Shown: piece by piece, positions 35,374 to 47,619 of the stretch
How the letters are laid out: every line of letters begins with the position of its first letter
Position numbering within the stretch: position 1 is the stretch's first letter
Source of the DNA: Haliotis asinina
Taxonomy: Eukaryota > Mollusca > Gastropoda > Lepetellida > Haliotidae
NCBI RefSeq assembly: GCF_037392515.1
Contig: NC_090291.1
Coordinates: 27,948,001 to 28,012,000, forward strand
Length of the DNA: 64,000 nt
Direction of reading: 5' to 3'
The notes under the pieces: generated by a model
Database searches by the model: none
What the model was told of the DNA's origin: nothing
Seen by the model: the letters and a program-made list of their open reading frames with translations, nothing else
Program-made: the position numbers and the translations under genes

Positions 35374-35381
35374 ATTATATA
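35374..35381 (-). promoter_or_regulatory. TATA box, copy B
   Basis: TATATAAT on the minus strand 78-85 bp before the ATG, in a block conserved between all three copies. A CCAAT motif lies about 95 bp further upstream, near 35475. Confidence 0.65.
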
Positions 35382-35442
35382 CCATACTCGAACCGGATAT
35401 TCTAACCTGAACTGTCGTCTGCTCCAAGGCATCCATTTCTTC

Positions 35443-36478
35443 TCATAGGTTTAAAATAGTTCCCCTCTTTTCATTGGCTGGTCCCATCAGCGGCCAGAAT
35501 GGGTAATCGGTCAAGTGACGAGAAGTAGGAAATCCCCATCTCTTGCCGAAGCTGTCACCTTTGACTTCACAGAAACTAAACACGGAACTAGAGTGATCTG
35601 TAAACACACATTGACCAGGTGAATGGTCTGACATAAATAACTGAAACAATGTTTCATTTATCATTGTTATAATGTTGTTGTTTTGTTCCAACCAAATGTC
35701 CGCGAACAGCAAGTATTTACATTGTGCCTCACTGTGGTTGTATTTATGAAATGTGTCCAAAATGTTAAATGGCATGCATTTGTTACTGAGGAGAGATATT
35801 AATCTAATATTTTCATTTTACTGATGGCGATAATTCATGAGGTATCTGTGAACTATTAACTTGGATAAAGAGTATATGAAGTCATGGAGAAGGACAATTA
35901 CTGCATGATAATTTGTCTTCAAAATGTTGTTAATGATCACGTTAAACGGAACAGACATACATGTATAATATTTTATTCTGCGACTACAAGTTAGTGTGGA
36001 TTTTAGATTCAACGTTAGATTTTATAGAATATGAACTGGACCTTGATAAAGTTGGTACAGTCTCAAAACAAGGTCATATTCTCATATATTGAACTGTAAA
36101 TGAGTTGTTTCGTGTTCCACGGAACCAGTACAATAGGATATATATACATTTAGAAATTTTATAATACATATAAATTTAGACATTTAGAAATGTCGCTTTG
36201 TCTCTAAAATATATCAGATTGATTCCTTTCTTTTCGAAAGGAGACTGAGTGAAACACGAGTATCCATGGGTCAGTATGACTGTCATCTCCTGTCATCGCC
36301 GTCCATCAGTGTCACATTCAACATACACATGGCCCTACATGGACATAGCCACACACGTCGCTGGACGCTTGTTCATTTCACGTGGGCGCGTTATCCACAG
36401 CACCCTCATTATACGTTCATTAGAATTCCAGGAAAACTGACAACTCCTTATCATGATGATAGGGACATACTATTAATT
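35443..36478. other. Upstream region of copy B
   Basis: Conserved with the upstream part of copy A, most strongly at 36265-36478. No gene supported. Confidence 0.5.
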
Positions 36479-36648
36479 GGGGGGCGGTGGGGTAGCCTAG
36501 TGATTAAAGCGTTCGCTCGTCACGCCGAAGACCCGGGTTCGATTTCCCACATGGGTACAATGTGTGAAGCCCATTTTCTGGTGTCCCCCGCCGTGATATT
36601 GCTAGAATATTGCTAAAAGCGGCGTAAAACTAAACTCGCACACACATA
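36479..36648 (+). mobile_element. SINE family A, full-length copy
   Basis: Best copy in the window: GGGGTAGCCTAGTGATTAAA, GCGTTCGCTCGTCACGCCGA, a B-box-like GGGTTCGATTTCCC, GTGAAGCCCATTTTCTGG, AATATTGCTAAAAGCGGCGT and an AAACTAAACTCGCACACAC tail. It is flanked by a 9-bp direct repeat TATTAATTG (36471-36479 and 36650-36658), typical of LINE-mediated insertion. Confidence 0.93.
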
Positions 36649-36659
36649 ATATTAATTGA

Positions 36660-37262
36660 ACAGCTCAATTGTCAAGACGGATCGTGGTGTCATGTGCATT
36701 TGGGTACCCTATAAAGTACACTCATGCGCTTACATTCTTCAGTTATGCGCCTCATACAAGTCACAATATGATAAATAAGTTGATGACTAATATCCGCCTT
36801 CGAGTATACGTTTAATGGTGTTTTCTAGAGAACTATGGCGAGTTCGTGAGTGAGAGAGTTCCATTTAACGGTTATTTTAAAGCTCAGTCACATACATAAT
36901 TAATGACATTTATTGATATACATGTATCGGGGTCATTTAGATAACATGGCGGCAGTTTGACTGTTCCAGGAAGTGTCAAAGTATTGATGCTCAAACGCAG
37001 ACCACGTTTGTATACAAGGCGAATACACAGAAGTGAAACAAATGAAAAACAACACTGTGGAGAAAGAGAGGCGCCATATGCACCATCCCCATCTAACATA
37101 TTTTATATTTGGTATTCATTCTTAGTAAATTTAACATATGTTACATTTGACCACTTTCTAAATGACTCTGTGAGATAGATTCCTCCAAAAATATCAAGAT
37201 TGTTACATGTTACAACAATGTTTAGAGTTGAATATACAATTAACCAGTAAACAATGAATTTT
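36660..37262. other. Intergenic DNA
   Basis: No gene or repeat recognised. Confidence 0.35.
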
Positions 37263-37264
37263 GC

Positions 37265-37505
37265 AGATATTTTAGATATAAATATTTCTGATATTTAAAT
37301 TACCAAGTCTTGTCCAAGATCCACCAAGTAAATCAGCAATTATTACATTATCACCATTTTCCCAAAATTCAACAAAATTACTTATTGATATAATATCACA
37401 TATCTCTTCACACATTTCATTTCTCAAATCATTAAGAAGTGTACAGAACATAATACCATGTTTAACAATATCAAGACTACTATCCCACATATGCACTCTC
37501 TAGTT
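37265..37505 (-). mobile_element. LINE relic, distal C-terminus
   Basis: The minus strand reads LLNDLRNEMCEEICDIISIS then NFVEFWENGDNVIIADLLGG, a pattern I associate with the extreme C-terminal part of molluscan non-LTR retrotransposon ORFs, after the zinc-like motif. Only about 75 codons survive. The family call is tentative. Confidence 0.55.
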
Positions 37506-37751
37506 TCAATCTTTTTACAGCCAATGTGAATAATATGAGAGATTTTGTAAAATTCATTGTTGTGTAATCACATCCTCCTCTAAAGTATGTCAGTGTTTAT
37601 CCATGAGGTCTATTTCTCAAGAACATACAACATCCTGCTTCCAATACCAAGAAAAAACCTCTCAACAACGTTGTCCGGAACACTGTCTTTCTTGTTCGCC
37701 CTTTTCGGCCATAAATCTTCACAAACGTTAGTCAGTATATATTTGTCTGCC

Positions 37752-37867
37752 TGTCTCTCTCTCCCTCTCTCTCTCTCTCCCTCTTTCTCCCTCTCTTTGT
37801 CTCTCTCTCCCTCCCCCCCCCCCCCTCTCTCTCTCTCTCTCTCGCTCTGAGTGTGTGTGTGTGTGTC
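37752..37867. repeat. (CT)n-C-run-(GT)n compound microsatellite
   Basis: Pyrimidine tract of CT and CCCT with a 12-14 bp C run, followed by a GT run at 37853-37866. Confidence 0.95.
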
Positions 37868-38520
37868 TTAAGATTTCATCAGACATAATTAGAAATATAT
37901 ATAACGCCTTATCTGAATTATGTCGGATGAAATCTCAAGTGACATTTTTGGACATTTTTAACTTTTCAACATAAGGTGAAAACTACCAACATCATGTCAT
38001 AATCCAAACATACTTCATGAATTGAAACTAACAACTGGTTATATCTACTTGAGTTTGTCATTCAAGACGTGATGAGGTAATTTTACGACGTGTTTGCCAC
38101 AGTCGCTTTACTCAAGATGTTCTGCTGAAAGCGGATGGGGATGGACCAGCCATGTGTAGCTCTTGCGATTAGATGTTCACCATCACAGTTTGTTTGACTA
38201 TGCGGACTTACCATACATTGTAACTATGTAATGTAAATACCAAATTACCTGCTTTTGAATTTGGTGCTACATTTTCTGTTTGTAAATAATTATGCTATGA
38301 TTATATAATTATGCTTTCAAAATAAAACTCATTTGGTTTTTTTTTTCTATTTAAACTGTGCGTGCATTCAGACTTGATCTCGTCACGATATGACGGGAAT
38401 AATGCCGAAATGACGTAAAGCTCAACTCAGCTCAGCTCATGATCGGAAACTGACCTTCGACATCAAATCCAAACACCTCACAGGAAGACCTAGTAACACA
38501 ACATCTGTAAGTGGACAAGC
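37868..38520. other. Intergenic DNA
   Basis: Holds an imperfect inverted repeat around 37868-37940 (AAGATTTCATC... with GATGAAATCT). No gene recognised. Confidence 0.4.
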
Positions 38521-38524
38521 TTGA

Positions 38525-38745
38525 TTACACAATGTCATTTAGAAAGTGATCAAATGCAGTATATGTTATATATGGGATTTCACTTTCTTAGTAAAGTACA
38601 TGTTCTAGTACTTTTGTAGGTTGGGTCCCATCCGGGATTCGAACCCGCACCCTCAGAGTCAGGCACCTAATTGCCAGCACACAAAGTCAGCCGCCTAGCC
38701 TGCCCAGTCACCGCGACTTCCAAGCTTCATTTGTAGATACCTAAG
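38525..38745 (-). mobile_element. Third tRNA-related SINE (family C)
   Basis: The minus strand begins with a tRNA-like head ending GGTGCGGGTTCGAATCCCGG (B box GGTTCGAATCC). A body then reads AAAGTACTAGAACATGTACT and a 3' part carrying ATTTGATCACTTTCTAAATG. The 3' part recurs alone at 46685-46760, supporting a dispersed repeat. Confidence 0.7.
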
Positions 38746-38749
38746 TGTT

Positions 38750-40230
38750 TCCAGTCTGAGGCATGCGGATGACAAAACCTCTAAAGGAACAGGTTATTCA
38801 GTGGTGGTGTATTTCCTACGTGCCCACTGCATGCATTGTATCAAAGAGTATCTCACAACGGACGACATGCTCCCACAGAAAACATGGGAATTGCAATTTC
38901 AAGTCCAATTTTTCAAGTGTGTGCTTTCTGTTGGTCCGCCAGTTTATATGCTTGCAACACTAAGACCAATTAAAGTACTGCAAGTTTCCACTGTGTCCCT
39001 GGGTGGTTTAGATCCTAGTTTAAAACAATAGCAATTCTCATAGGCAATGTTCAAGTTTGAACAACACTCAAATTCTTTAAAATGACCAAATGTAGACTAA
39101 CGGAACTTCGAATAGTACACTAGAATTCATATGGCATACTGTTAGAGTAGAGAGTCTTAGAAGCTTAATGTTGAAACTGAAATAGTGTATAGTTATAGAG
39201 ACTTAATTGTGAGGCAAAAGATGAGTTTGAGAAGGGTGACACTTTAGTGTGCAAATATAATTTGCATGTGTAAGTGAATCACATGTCACGCATGTCCATT
39301 GGTTGCTTGGTTACGTGCATCTTGTCGACGGGTCAGCTGACCACAGCGTCCCTAATAATCACCCGGCGTCATGTCAACTGTTCAACAGCATCTGGAAGTA
39401 CCACACCTTCATCAGCTGTGCAAACTCAAGTGCAAACAGACTCATTGCAACACTGCGTCTGTCATTCACATGTTCCGCTCCGTATGTTGCCAGACACTCA
39501 CATGTCACTCTTTAACCAAGTCATCAGTCTCCGGTATTCACGAATCGAAAATGCACTTTAAAGTCTACTGATGTTGGGTTGGCTTTGGTTTATGGGATTG
39601 TGATTTATGAGCTGTGAATAAAACTGTTCTGTGCAAAACTGAGAAGTCCACTAACCCCTTTAATCTGCCTTATCTATAGACAGTGACGTATTTCTCAACA
39701 GGATAATGTAAATATGTTCTTGTTTTATGAAACGTCAATTTCTCCCCACAAAGAATAATGAACGTGAGTCACATTCCTTTTATGCATACTACGGTTGTTA
39801 GTTGCATCGGATTTCCTTGCTGTTACGAAAACAACCCGTAACAATATACACACACGCGCTCACACTAAGGCACACGCACACACATTTCCTATTTACTCTT
39901 GACTAAATAGGGGGTTCGTGATCTTCCAAAGAATTACAACAAAGATGGGTTTGGCACTCATTGTTTGAACGTTTATGTCTGCAAATCACATGAACACATG
40001 CAATATAGTTGGTTCATGCCAGGTATAATGGCAGGTGCGTGTGGTGTCATTCCTGAATTATGAAAAGTCGACTAATGTAGGCTATAGGACACTACACAAT
40101 TTTTAATTTAACTTTTTACTCCGACCTAAGACAGGCCCCTTTCAGCAACAAAAATCCGAAAAGGAGGCACCATATATTATATGTGCCAAGTTCCTGATCT
40201 TTTCACACAGTCCCTAGCCACATCCCGGAA
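38750..40230. other. Intergenic DNA
   Basis: No supported gene. Short open frames at 39274-39571 overlap in all three forward frames and show no family pattern. Confidence 0.35.
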
Positions 40231-40970
40231 CATCCATCACGCTGATTTCCTTCCTGTTACTACAGATGTTATTAATTGCTTCATCTCCTGTTATTTATGT
40301 TTCACTTAACCCCTTTGTGTGTATACATGTATATACATTATTATATGTGTGATACGTTTAAGCACGTGTGGCCCGTAAGCTGTGTGAAACTGGGCTTTAC
40401 TATCTTGCCTAGGATAATATCATGATTGTAAACACTGTAAAGCAGTGTGTCACACAATAATAAAATACTTTCCTTCTAATTTCTTATACAGTAACTGAAA
40501 AGCATCAGTAGATTGAACTGAGTTCTTTAGGTCTCCAAGACGCAATAATGTTTTTGTTGTTGTTGTTTTGGGTTTGGGGTTTTTTTTCGGATTTTTATTT
40601 TTATTTTTTGTATTTATTCATTTTTGTGTGGTTGTGTTCCTTGTTGTTACATAAGCACCATCACACCATTTCTAGGCAGCGAATTTCTATCAGGGAGAAG
40701 ACATTTTATTTAAGGTTTCTTACGATGTCTTCAACTTTCTCGGGAAATCTGAACATATGTTGTTGTTTTCTGTGTTATTATTGTTGTTATCAACAGATAC
40801 ACATTACAGATATATGAAACGTGTGACTGATATTTTCTACAAAGTTGCAAAGAAGAATTCCTATAGTATCTTCACCTATTACCACACCTTCATGTCTTTT
40901 CGTACAAGGCGGTCAGGGTGGTATCCCCAGACCTTTCCCCAACAACTGACTGGCGTTAATATTGCTTTTA
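40231..40970. other. Duplicated 3' flank of copy C
   Basis: Counterpart of 31900-32560. Contains a T-rich low-complexity run at 40545-40630. Confidence 0.6.
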
Positions 40971-40974
40971 TAGA

Positions 40975-41165
40975 CCCGGGTTAGATTTAATCTTCACCAA
41001 CCCATGATATCGTAAAAGGCGACTAACAGGATCTGTCTGTCAGGCTCGTTGATTTGGTTTGACACATGTCATCGTATCCCAATTAATGTTGCTGTTACTC
41101 ACTTGATTGTCTGGTCCAAACTCGTATATTTATCTTGTTGAGTGCGGCTTTAACAAGAATATAAC
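40975..41165 (+). mobile_element. SINE family B copy
   Basis: GACCCGGGTTAGATTTAATC, AAAAGGCGACTAACAGGATC, CATGTCATCGTATCCCAATT and TGTTGAGTGCGGCTTTAA. Sister of the copy at 32585. Confidence 0.8.
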
Positions 41166-41225
41166 TAACCGACGATTTTGTCACAACATTATTTAAAGTA
41201 AAACCGAAAGGCATAAAATTCACTT

Positions 41226-41231
41226 TTTATT
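41226..41231 (-). promoter_or_regulatory. Poly(A) signal, copy C
   Basis: AATAAA on the minus strand about 335 bp past the stop, position shared with A and B. Confidence 0.6.
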
Positions 41232-41565
41232 ACACAAAAACACACAAACACTTACTGGGGAATCGTTGCACCACAGTCATCCGTTCATTGCACCCTCCCT
41301 TACTCATGACTCAGAAATCTGGGTAAAATTTTGTTCATCTTAACGATCATTTACACTCCCATATACACTGACAGAAACCGATAATGAATCATTAAACGAT
41401 TCCAAAATGTGTTGAAAAACGTACACATAATATGGAGCAAAATGTATAATCATACTATAAAAAATATTATTTCTTCCAAATGACTGTTTGTTCGAATCTT
41501 AAAGGATCCTGTTGACTAGATTTATTTCTCGAATTGAACTGGCAAATGCCAACTCGACCATATAT

Positions 41566-41891
41566 CTATTCGTTGTATCTGAACTTCCGGACGGTAGAGC
41601 CGCCGTTTGCATTGGGGGAGCGGATTTCCAGAGTGGGTCTCCCATTGCTGCTGGTGTTGCGGACAGTAACACGGTGTCTGCCCATGGTCCCTGTGATGCC
41701 CTGCAGGTTGTTCCTTCCAGAGATGGGACGAGCACCGCTAGGGTTGAGTCGGTTGAAATCACGAACAGCATCACCATAGTTCCCTGAAAACATCAAAATA
41801 TAAATTATTCAAAATGCCAACATTACACATGATCTACACTAAGTCAAGTCCCACTCTGTAGTCTTACTGAAGACTGAACTGGTTTCTACAG

Positions 41892-41925
<34 letters not shown>

Positions 41926-43363
41926 ATAGGTATTTCCCTCACCTTGACGATTGTACTGACGGGTGAGTCTGGACCCGCTCCTTGTGACGCGACCCCGGGA
42001 GAAACTGCGGAGCAGAGAACGCCCTATGCTGAAAGCAGCACGCGCCAGGGGGATCCATCGCTTGTGGAGGCGGCGTTTATTGGCAACGGCATTGATGTAG
42101 CCCGCAATATCTGAAATGGCAAAAGATATTTCAAAAGGATGTACAAAATGTCTTCCGAAAACAGTGCATGTCCACGAGTTCAGTTTAGTATCAACAGGAA
42201 CTGAATTTAGGAGAGTGTTCGTAAAATCACACAGGTCAAACATACTTCGTAGTAGACACACAGAAGATTAATTTGGTGAGTTGTGATCATTACGAAATAA
42301 AGTCAGACGTAGGTATTCCAGACTTCTCCTGATGTCAGATTCGTGTTAACAGTTAAGGAAGCGTAAATAATGACAAGGTGCTTCAGTCTAAAAAGGTGGC
42401 ATCCATTTCAAAGGAATTGTATGAAAAGTACTATGTTGCGCTTATTTTTACTGCAGAGAAATGCATATCTCGCTTTGATTCGAGGGAAAATCTAATGACG
42501 CTCACTTACCGGTGCTTCTAATAAGAGCATAGTAAGTGGTAAAATATAGAAGCATTGCTTATTTTCTGACAACAGGTGTAAAACATGACTAAAAGAAGAA
42601 ATCACCAAAAAACACCAAATCAACAGTTCCTATCGAACATACGCCTTGTTAGGCGCTGATATTGATAGGAATTGTTTAACAAATATATACTGACTTTCAC
42701 GGGGTGATGAGTGCTGGATATCTTGTTGGTGATTTCTAGGATGCAAAATGCCAGGAAAATATAACCCAGTATAATAGGGGTGATATATGAAGGGATTCTA
42801 AATAGAACAAACTAAACCTGAGCACAGACCCAGTCTGTAATTCCAGTTTCACGTGTCTGTATCTCACGCTCCATTACACAGTCTATATTACATGCCCATT
42901 TGGTTGTAATAACCAATATTTTTGAGAGATGATACACACAAAATCGATGATACGATGTGTATAAAACAACCATTCGTCAAGGAGGAATGCTCCTTGTTGA
43001 AAAAATCCAGTACACGTTGAATATCACCACAGATACATAAATATTAGCGTATCCTCCTCTGACGAATAAACGCTACTATAATTATCCTAAAATCTGGTGA
43101 TATAGGGAGCGGTGTTATAAGCTGTCAGGAAAATACTCACCTAACTCTCCTTCCAATATTTCGTCTTTTGCGTCAACGAGGGCGTCAAGTTCATCGTCCG
43201 ACAAAGTGTTCAGGTCGATTCCATCATAGTATGCAGGGGTGACGACGTTGTCGGAGGTGTCGGAGGTGACGACATCAGGAGCATTTGTTGACAGAACGCT
43301 AACACCCGAGGACAAGGCAAGTACAGCAGATGACGCAAACAGGAGCAAAAGCTTGGCGTCCAT
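41566..43363 (-). CDS. Secreted cationic peptide precursor, copy C
   Basis: Exons 43363-43141, 42110-41943 and 41783-41566 join to 202 codons with the same phases as copy B. Signal peptide MDAKLLLLFASSAVLAL, acidic pro-part, then KRR (86-88), KR (91-92), WIPLARAAFSIGRSLLRSF and an exon 3 block identical to B except R for K in ISGRNNLQG. B and C differ at about ten residues, mostly conservative, including E for K near the end of exon 1. Intron 2 is only 159 bp and includes about ten GTT repeats (plus strand). The start is the ATG of MDAK; the frame is open a little further but has no other ATG. Function unknown: secreted defence peptide or signalling precursor are the two readings I favour. 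Confidence 0.88.
41896..41927. repeat. (GTT)n microsatellite in copy C intron 2
   Basis: About ten GTT units occupy the place where copy B has a diverged 57-bp unit and copy A has the expanded array. Confidence 0.9.
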
Positions 43364-43440
43364 CTTCTTACAGTTTCCCAACTTTGTTTGTCAATCAAGC
43401 AGTGGAAGGAACGGAATGATTTCCACCAACACCAGCTCCA

Positions 43441-43448
43441 ATTATATA
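43441..43448 (-). promoter_or_regulatory. TATA box, copy C
   Basis: TATATAAT on the minus strand 78-85 bp before the ATG, aligned with copies A and B. Confidence 0.65.
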
Positions 43449-43559
43449 CAATACTCGAACCGGATGTTCCAGCCTTAAATGTCGTCTGCTCCAAGGCAGC
43501 CATTTCTTCTCACTTTTTTAAAATAGTTACCGTCTTTTCATTGGCTGTTCCCGCTGAAG

Positions 43560-46500
43560 CTGTGATTGGTGACCAGGTTACTCGTCACGTATTCTCTGAA
43601 AGCCCCGTTTCTTGTAACACCAGTAAACTTTGACTTCTCAGAACACAGAAAGTGAGTGATTAGTAAACACACGTTGACCTTGTGCATCACGGAAGCATCA
43701 AATCGCTCCTGAACATTAGTACATTTATCACACCCTTAATCTCAGTCGCAGAAACGACAATTCCATGAAACTTTGCCCAAGATATTTGACATAAATTTTT
43801 TTAACATAATTTATACCAACAGAAATTATTGACAATGTGCATTTATCAAATGTTTAGAATGGTTGATATTGTGTAACCACGGCAAAAATAAACCCACAAA
43901 GTTGCTGATAGTGATAGGTAGTTCTGTTCATTTAAAGGACTACCTGATGAGCTAAAGAGAAATTGTAATGATACTGACTTTACCTCTAAACAGTGTATTA
44001 TCGAATACCGTCAGTTGGTGTAGATAGTGTTGTCTTTGCCTTTACATCAGTATTGTTCCAATAAGTACTTGATACTGTTTGTCAGTCGAGACAGTTTTCT
44101 CAGAGAAGTGTCATAGAAATAGAGGACGGTCAAGACTGAGGGTTGTATTGCGGTCATCTGTCATGATGTCCATCCATCATGGCCACACCTAGTAGAGAAG
44201 ACGCCACACATAAATGTAAGCATGACCATATAGGCACTGGTCAGTTAGTATTTGCAATATGTACGCTACAGGACTGTTTTAATATACTCCCGTAAAAAGT
44301 CATAACTACCGTGGTATGGACTTAATTTATGTTAATATCAATCGATTGTGTTACAGTGCTACACGGAAACCGGGTTGTCAAGAAATAAAGGGGAATCACA
44401 TAGACTAATACCTAGTCTCTGAATATATATATAATTGTATGTATACGAGCCACATATATGATAGTTTCAAACAGATCCATTTTAATTGAAAAAGCGCCCA
44501 AGGAAGTCCAGAGATTAAAAACCTGAGGTGTCCTAGACATGTTTCATTTAAGGCTTGAACACTGCAGAGAAGGTTAGGCAAAATAATGTGGTTCGGGAAC
44601 TGTGAGACAGGCAAGGAATCACATAACCCTCCCAAGTCCGATACATATTTCAACTGAATGTACTCTGGGGAATCTTTAATAATATGTGGCTTGTAGAGTT
44701 GGGGAAGTTGTATTCACACTATTCGTGTTTCTCCATAAAAATCATCACCCGACTTAGTCATAAATTATGCACTGTCCCTAATACTTGAACTGTAGAGTTA
44801 TGGGCTTCAAGAAAACCATGTTAAAAGATTATAGGTTATTAAAATATTAAAAATGTGGGGGATATTCCATTTTTTAACATTATCAGGATGAGGAGGTCAC
44901 TGTGGCTGGAGAAAACGCATTTACATGTTATTCACGGACGTTTCATTGGAACTGTACTACAGTGAAAACAGTGTGTGAAATAGCGTCTGCCCGACGGTCC
45001 GCTTTATTGCACAGCCAGCAATGTGGGGCAATCCATTTCCCATGGGTATGTATTCTACCATGACATTGACTACGGGTGATATTTTGAAAATAATTTACAA
45101 TTGTGGCAGCTGGACGACATCTGTATGTATAGTTCAAGATCGGTCAAACCGTAACTTCCACAGATCAGCCTACCCTTTTATCTAACACTAAATGTGATTG
45201 GTCCAAGGAATGGTTTCCGTGACCAAGTTGTTTCTGTGAAATTTGCTGTTTCGCATGTTTACTTCTCACAAAGAGAGTTACAAATGCCCTGTGCCCATTG
45301 CGAAAAGAACATGAAGAGATAATTCTTGTCAAAGATACTGACCATTCTAACGTTGCCTGTTTGTCTCATTCAGATGCTAGTGAACTACATGAATCAACAG
45401 GAACCATCAAGTTATGCTTCGTAAAATTTGTGTTTGCATATGTTTAAGTTTTCCTCACAATAAGTAATTCTTTGATAACAGTCTTTCAACACGTTACCTC
45501 AATTCCCTATTTTTAATACAGGGCTGGTTACATGTTCATAGGGCCAGCAACATTTTCCAGCTATCGACCCGGTGGGCTTCCTGGGTCACGACTTAAGGGA
45601 CTGGGTGTTACATTTCTTAGGGGTTTTTTTGCTAGAGAGTCACACAAAATGCATCATTAGCTTCCTAATTGTTGAAGTACATGACTATACAATTTCCAAA
45701 TGCACACTGCACACATAGTCTATATAATGGTTTCCTGTTATAACTGGACATATTCAAACAACTCAACACACAAGAGGTTACTGTGATCACGCCATCATAT
45801 CTCAGCAGCGTTGATCAGATGTCAGTCACTGGATTGTGTTCGAAAATCAAATAGAGAGGCGTCTATGCCTGGAATACTGCTAAATTACAAACAATGAAAT
45901 AAATTCTTCAAACGATACATGATATTCTGGATATTTGGACAGGACTGTAAAAAACCTGATGAAGAATCGCGTTTTGACACAGATATATACAGTAATCTCA
46001 TTTCTCTCTTTCTTCCCAAACTATACTCTTAGAGAGTAGGGGAATTTGTTTTGTTTATTTACGATTAAATATATTTAGGAGATTTATAGGAGTCAATCAA
46101 TGTTGATATGATAATATTGAATGTTTTGAGAGTGCATCACCATTTGCACTTCCTTACAACCACAGTTATTTAGAATGTAGTCGCCTTTGAAAGATGATTG
46201 GTGTATGGCATGTAATTTGCATGTATACATACGATTTTCATTTTAAAACAAACGACTAGAAACAAACACTAACAATTGTGTGATTCAAGATGAGTGGCAA
46301 AATAAATATATTAAGTGATTTCTCGACCTTCTTGAAAACCGCCAAAATCAAGAATGGGACCCCATGCGCGTGTCATGCTTTGTGTTTAGGGGTTCATAAG
46401 ATGTCTCTACGTACTTGAAACGTTTGTTGTTTACACTTCCTATCCAAATTGAAAGTTCAGGTTCCCCTACTTTTTGGAAAGTATATATCAACTACATCTG

Positions 46501-47330
46501 AAACTGAAGCAATATGTTTTGGATCCATATTAATCATTTTGTCCATCAGCTTTACAGTCAGTGATTTGGCTTAAAATGTTTTTGTCTGATTTTAGTTTGA
46601 TGACATGTGTTCACCTTATGTATCAATAACGACATCTAAGTATAAATATCTGGTAATGTATGTGGATTCAGTCCAGTCATTGCACAGTCCCATTTAGAAA
46701 GTTGTCAAATGTAACATTTGTCATATTTGGGATTACACTTTCCTAGGAAAGTACAAGAATTCCAGTCGTTCATTAAAAATTCATCACCACACTACGTAAA
46801 AGGCCAACTGTGACGCCATATTTTTAAATGGCCGGGTCGAGGATAGTACAGCCATGTGGGTGTAGCTGCGTCAGGTGAGAATTAATGAATATATTATATT
46901 GAGACTAAGTTTAGATTTATAGCAATACACCTTCATAAATAACTCTTTCAGCTGAAGGCTTCATTCGTCGAACTATATACGTATGACAATAGATTGAGAT
47001 GCCACTTGGTGAATCCGTGTGTACAAGCCACAACCAGGAGTATGTGCAACCTGCACAGAGACGTGTTGTCCACGGTTTAACCCTAGACATGTTGGTGTTG
47101 CCCGAAGCTGAACATCGTCATTGTCCTGACTGGCAGCCGTTAACCTACATGTCACCAGGAACAGGAATGTGTTCCGGGTTCTTATGTACACAAAAACATC
47201 GGTTCTTGGTACCAGGCGGAATTCCCATTTTTACCATCGTTCTACGAAACCACGTCCCCTGAAAGTGGATGTCAGTGCGTGTTAGTGCATGTTAATGTTT
47301 ACAAGCTGTCTCGTAATGGTTCCGGCCAGT
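43560..47330. other. Upstream of copy C and gene-poor spacer
   Basis: A diverged remnant of the block conserved upstream of A and B lies near 44150-44200. At 46685-46760 there is a loose 3' piece of SINE family C. No gene supported. Confidence 0.45.
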
Positions 47331-47482
47331 GGGGTAGTTTAGTGATTAAAGTGTTCGCTCGTTATTCCGAAGGGTCGGGTTCCATTCCCCACATTGGTGC
47401 AATTTGTGACGCCAATATCTGGTGATATTTCTGGAATATTACCGTACTAAAGGCGGTCTTAAAACGTCCTCACTCACTTTGA
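47331..47482 (+). mobile_element. SINE family A copy
   Basis: GGGGTAGTTTAGTGATTAAA, GTGTTCGCTCGTTATTCCGA, GGGTTCCATTCCCCAC and a TCCTCACTCACTT tail, with moderate divergence. Confidence 0.85.
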
Positions 47483-47507
47483 ACACTGAACCTTAACTCT
47501 TTCTGTT

Positions 47508-47612
47508 TAGTTTTACACCGCACACAGCAATATTCCACCTGTACAGTTGCAGTATGTAAATAATCGAGTGTGGTCCAGACAATCCAAAGACTTACAGCAT
47601 GAGCATCTGTCT
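47508..47612 (-). mobile_element. SINE family B fragment
   Basis: TAGTTTTACACCGCACACAG, CAATATTCCACC, GTAAATAATCGAGTGTGG and CCAGACAATCCAAAG: the tail half of the family. Confidence 0.75.
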
Positions 47613-47619
47613 AATTCCA

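Larger units (their letters stand above)
21700..44200. repeat. Tandem segmental triplication carrying copies A, B and C
   Basis: Three blocks share promoter, exons, intron pieces and 3' flank in the same order. Examples: 31900-32480 matches 40230-40900, the 3' UTRs at 21930-22260, 32840-33158 and 41226-41565 match, and 31080-31310 matches 36265-36485. Exon 1 start offsets are 5365 bp (A to B) and 8067 bp (B to C), so spacers have diverged by insertions. Confidence 0.9.

Noticed and set aside
36515-36560. Possible tRNA gene (GGGTTCGATTTCCC box)
   Set aside because: The box belongs to the SINE family A head; no complete cloverleaf is present.
38600-38720. Possible tRNA gene on the minus strand with GGTTCGAATCC
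   Set aside because: The tRNA-like part continues into a repeated body seen again at 46.7 kb, so it is a SINE.
21700-44200. Possible endogenous virus or LTR element behind the duplicated blocks
   Set aside because: No long terminal repeats, primer-binding site or gag/pol-like coding was seen; the blocks are ordinary segmental duplications with host exons.
46999-47262. 87-codon open frame (MPLGESVCTSHNQ...)
   Set aside because: Long frame by chance in GC-richer DNA; no splice partner or recognisable motif.
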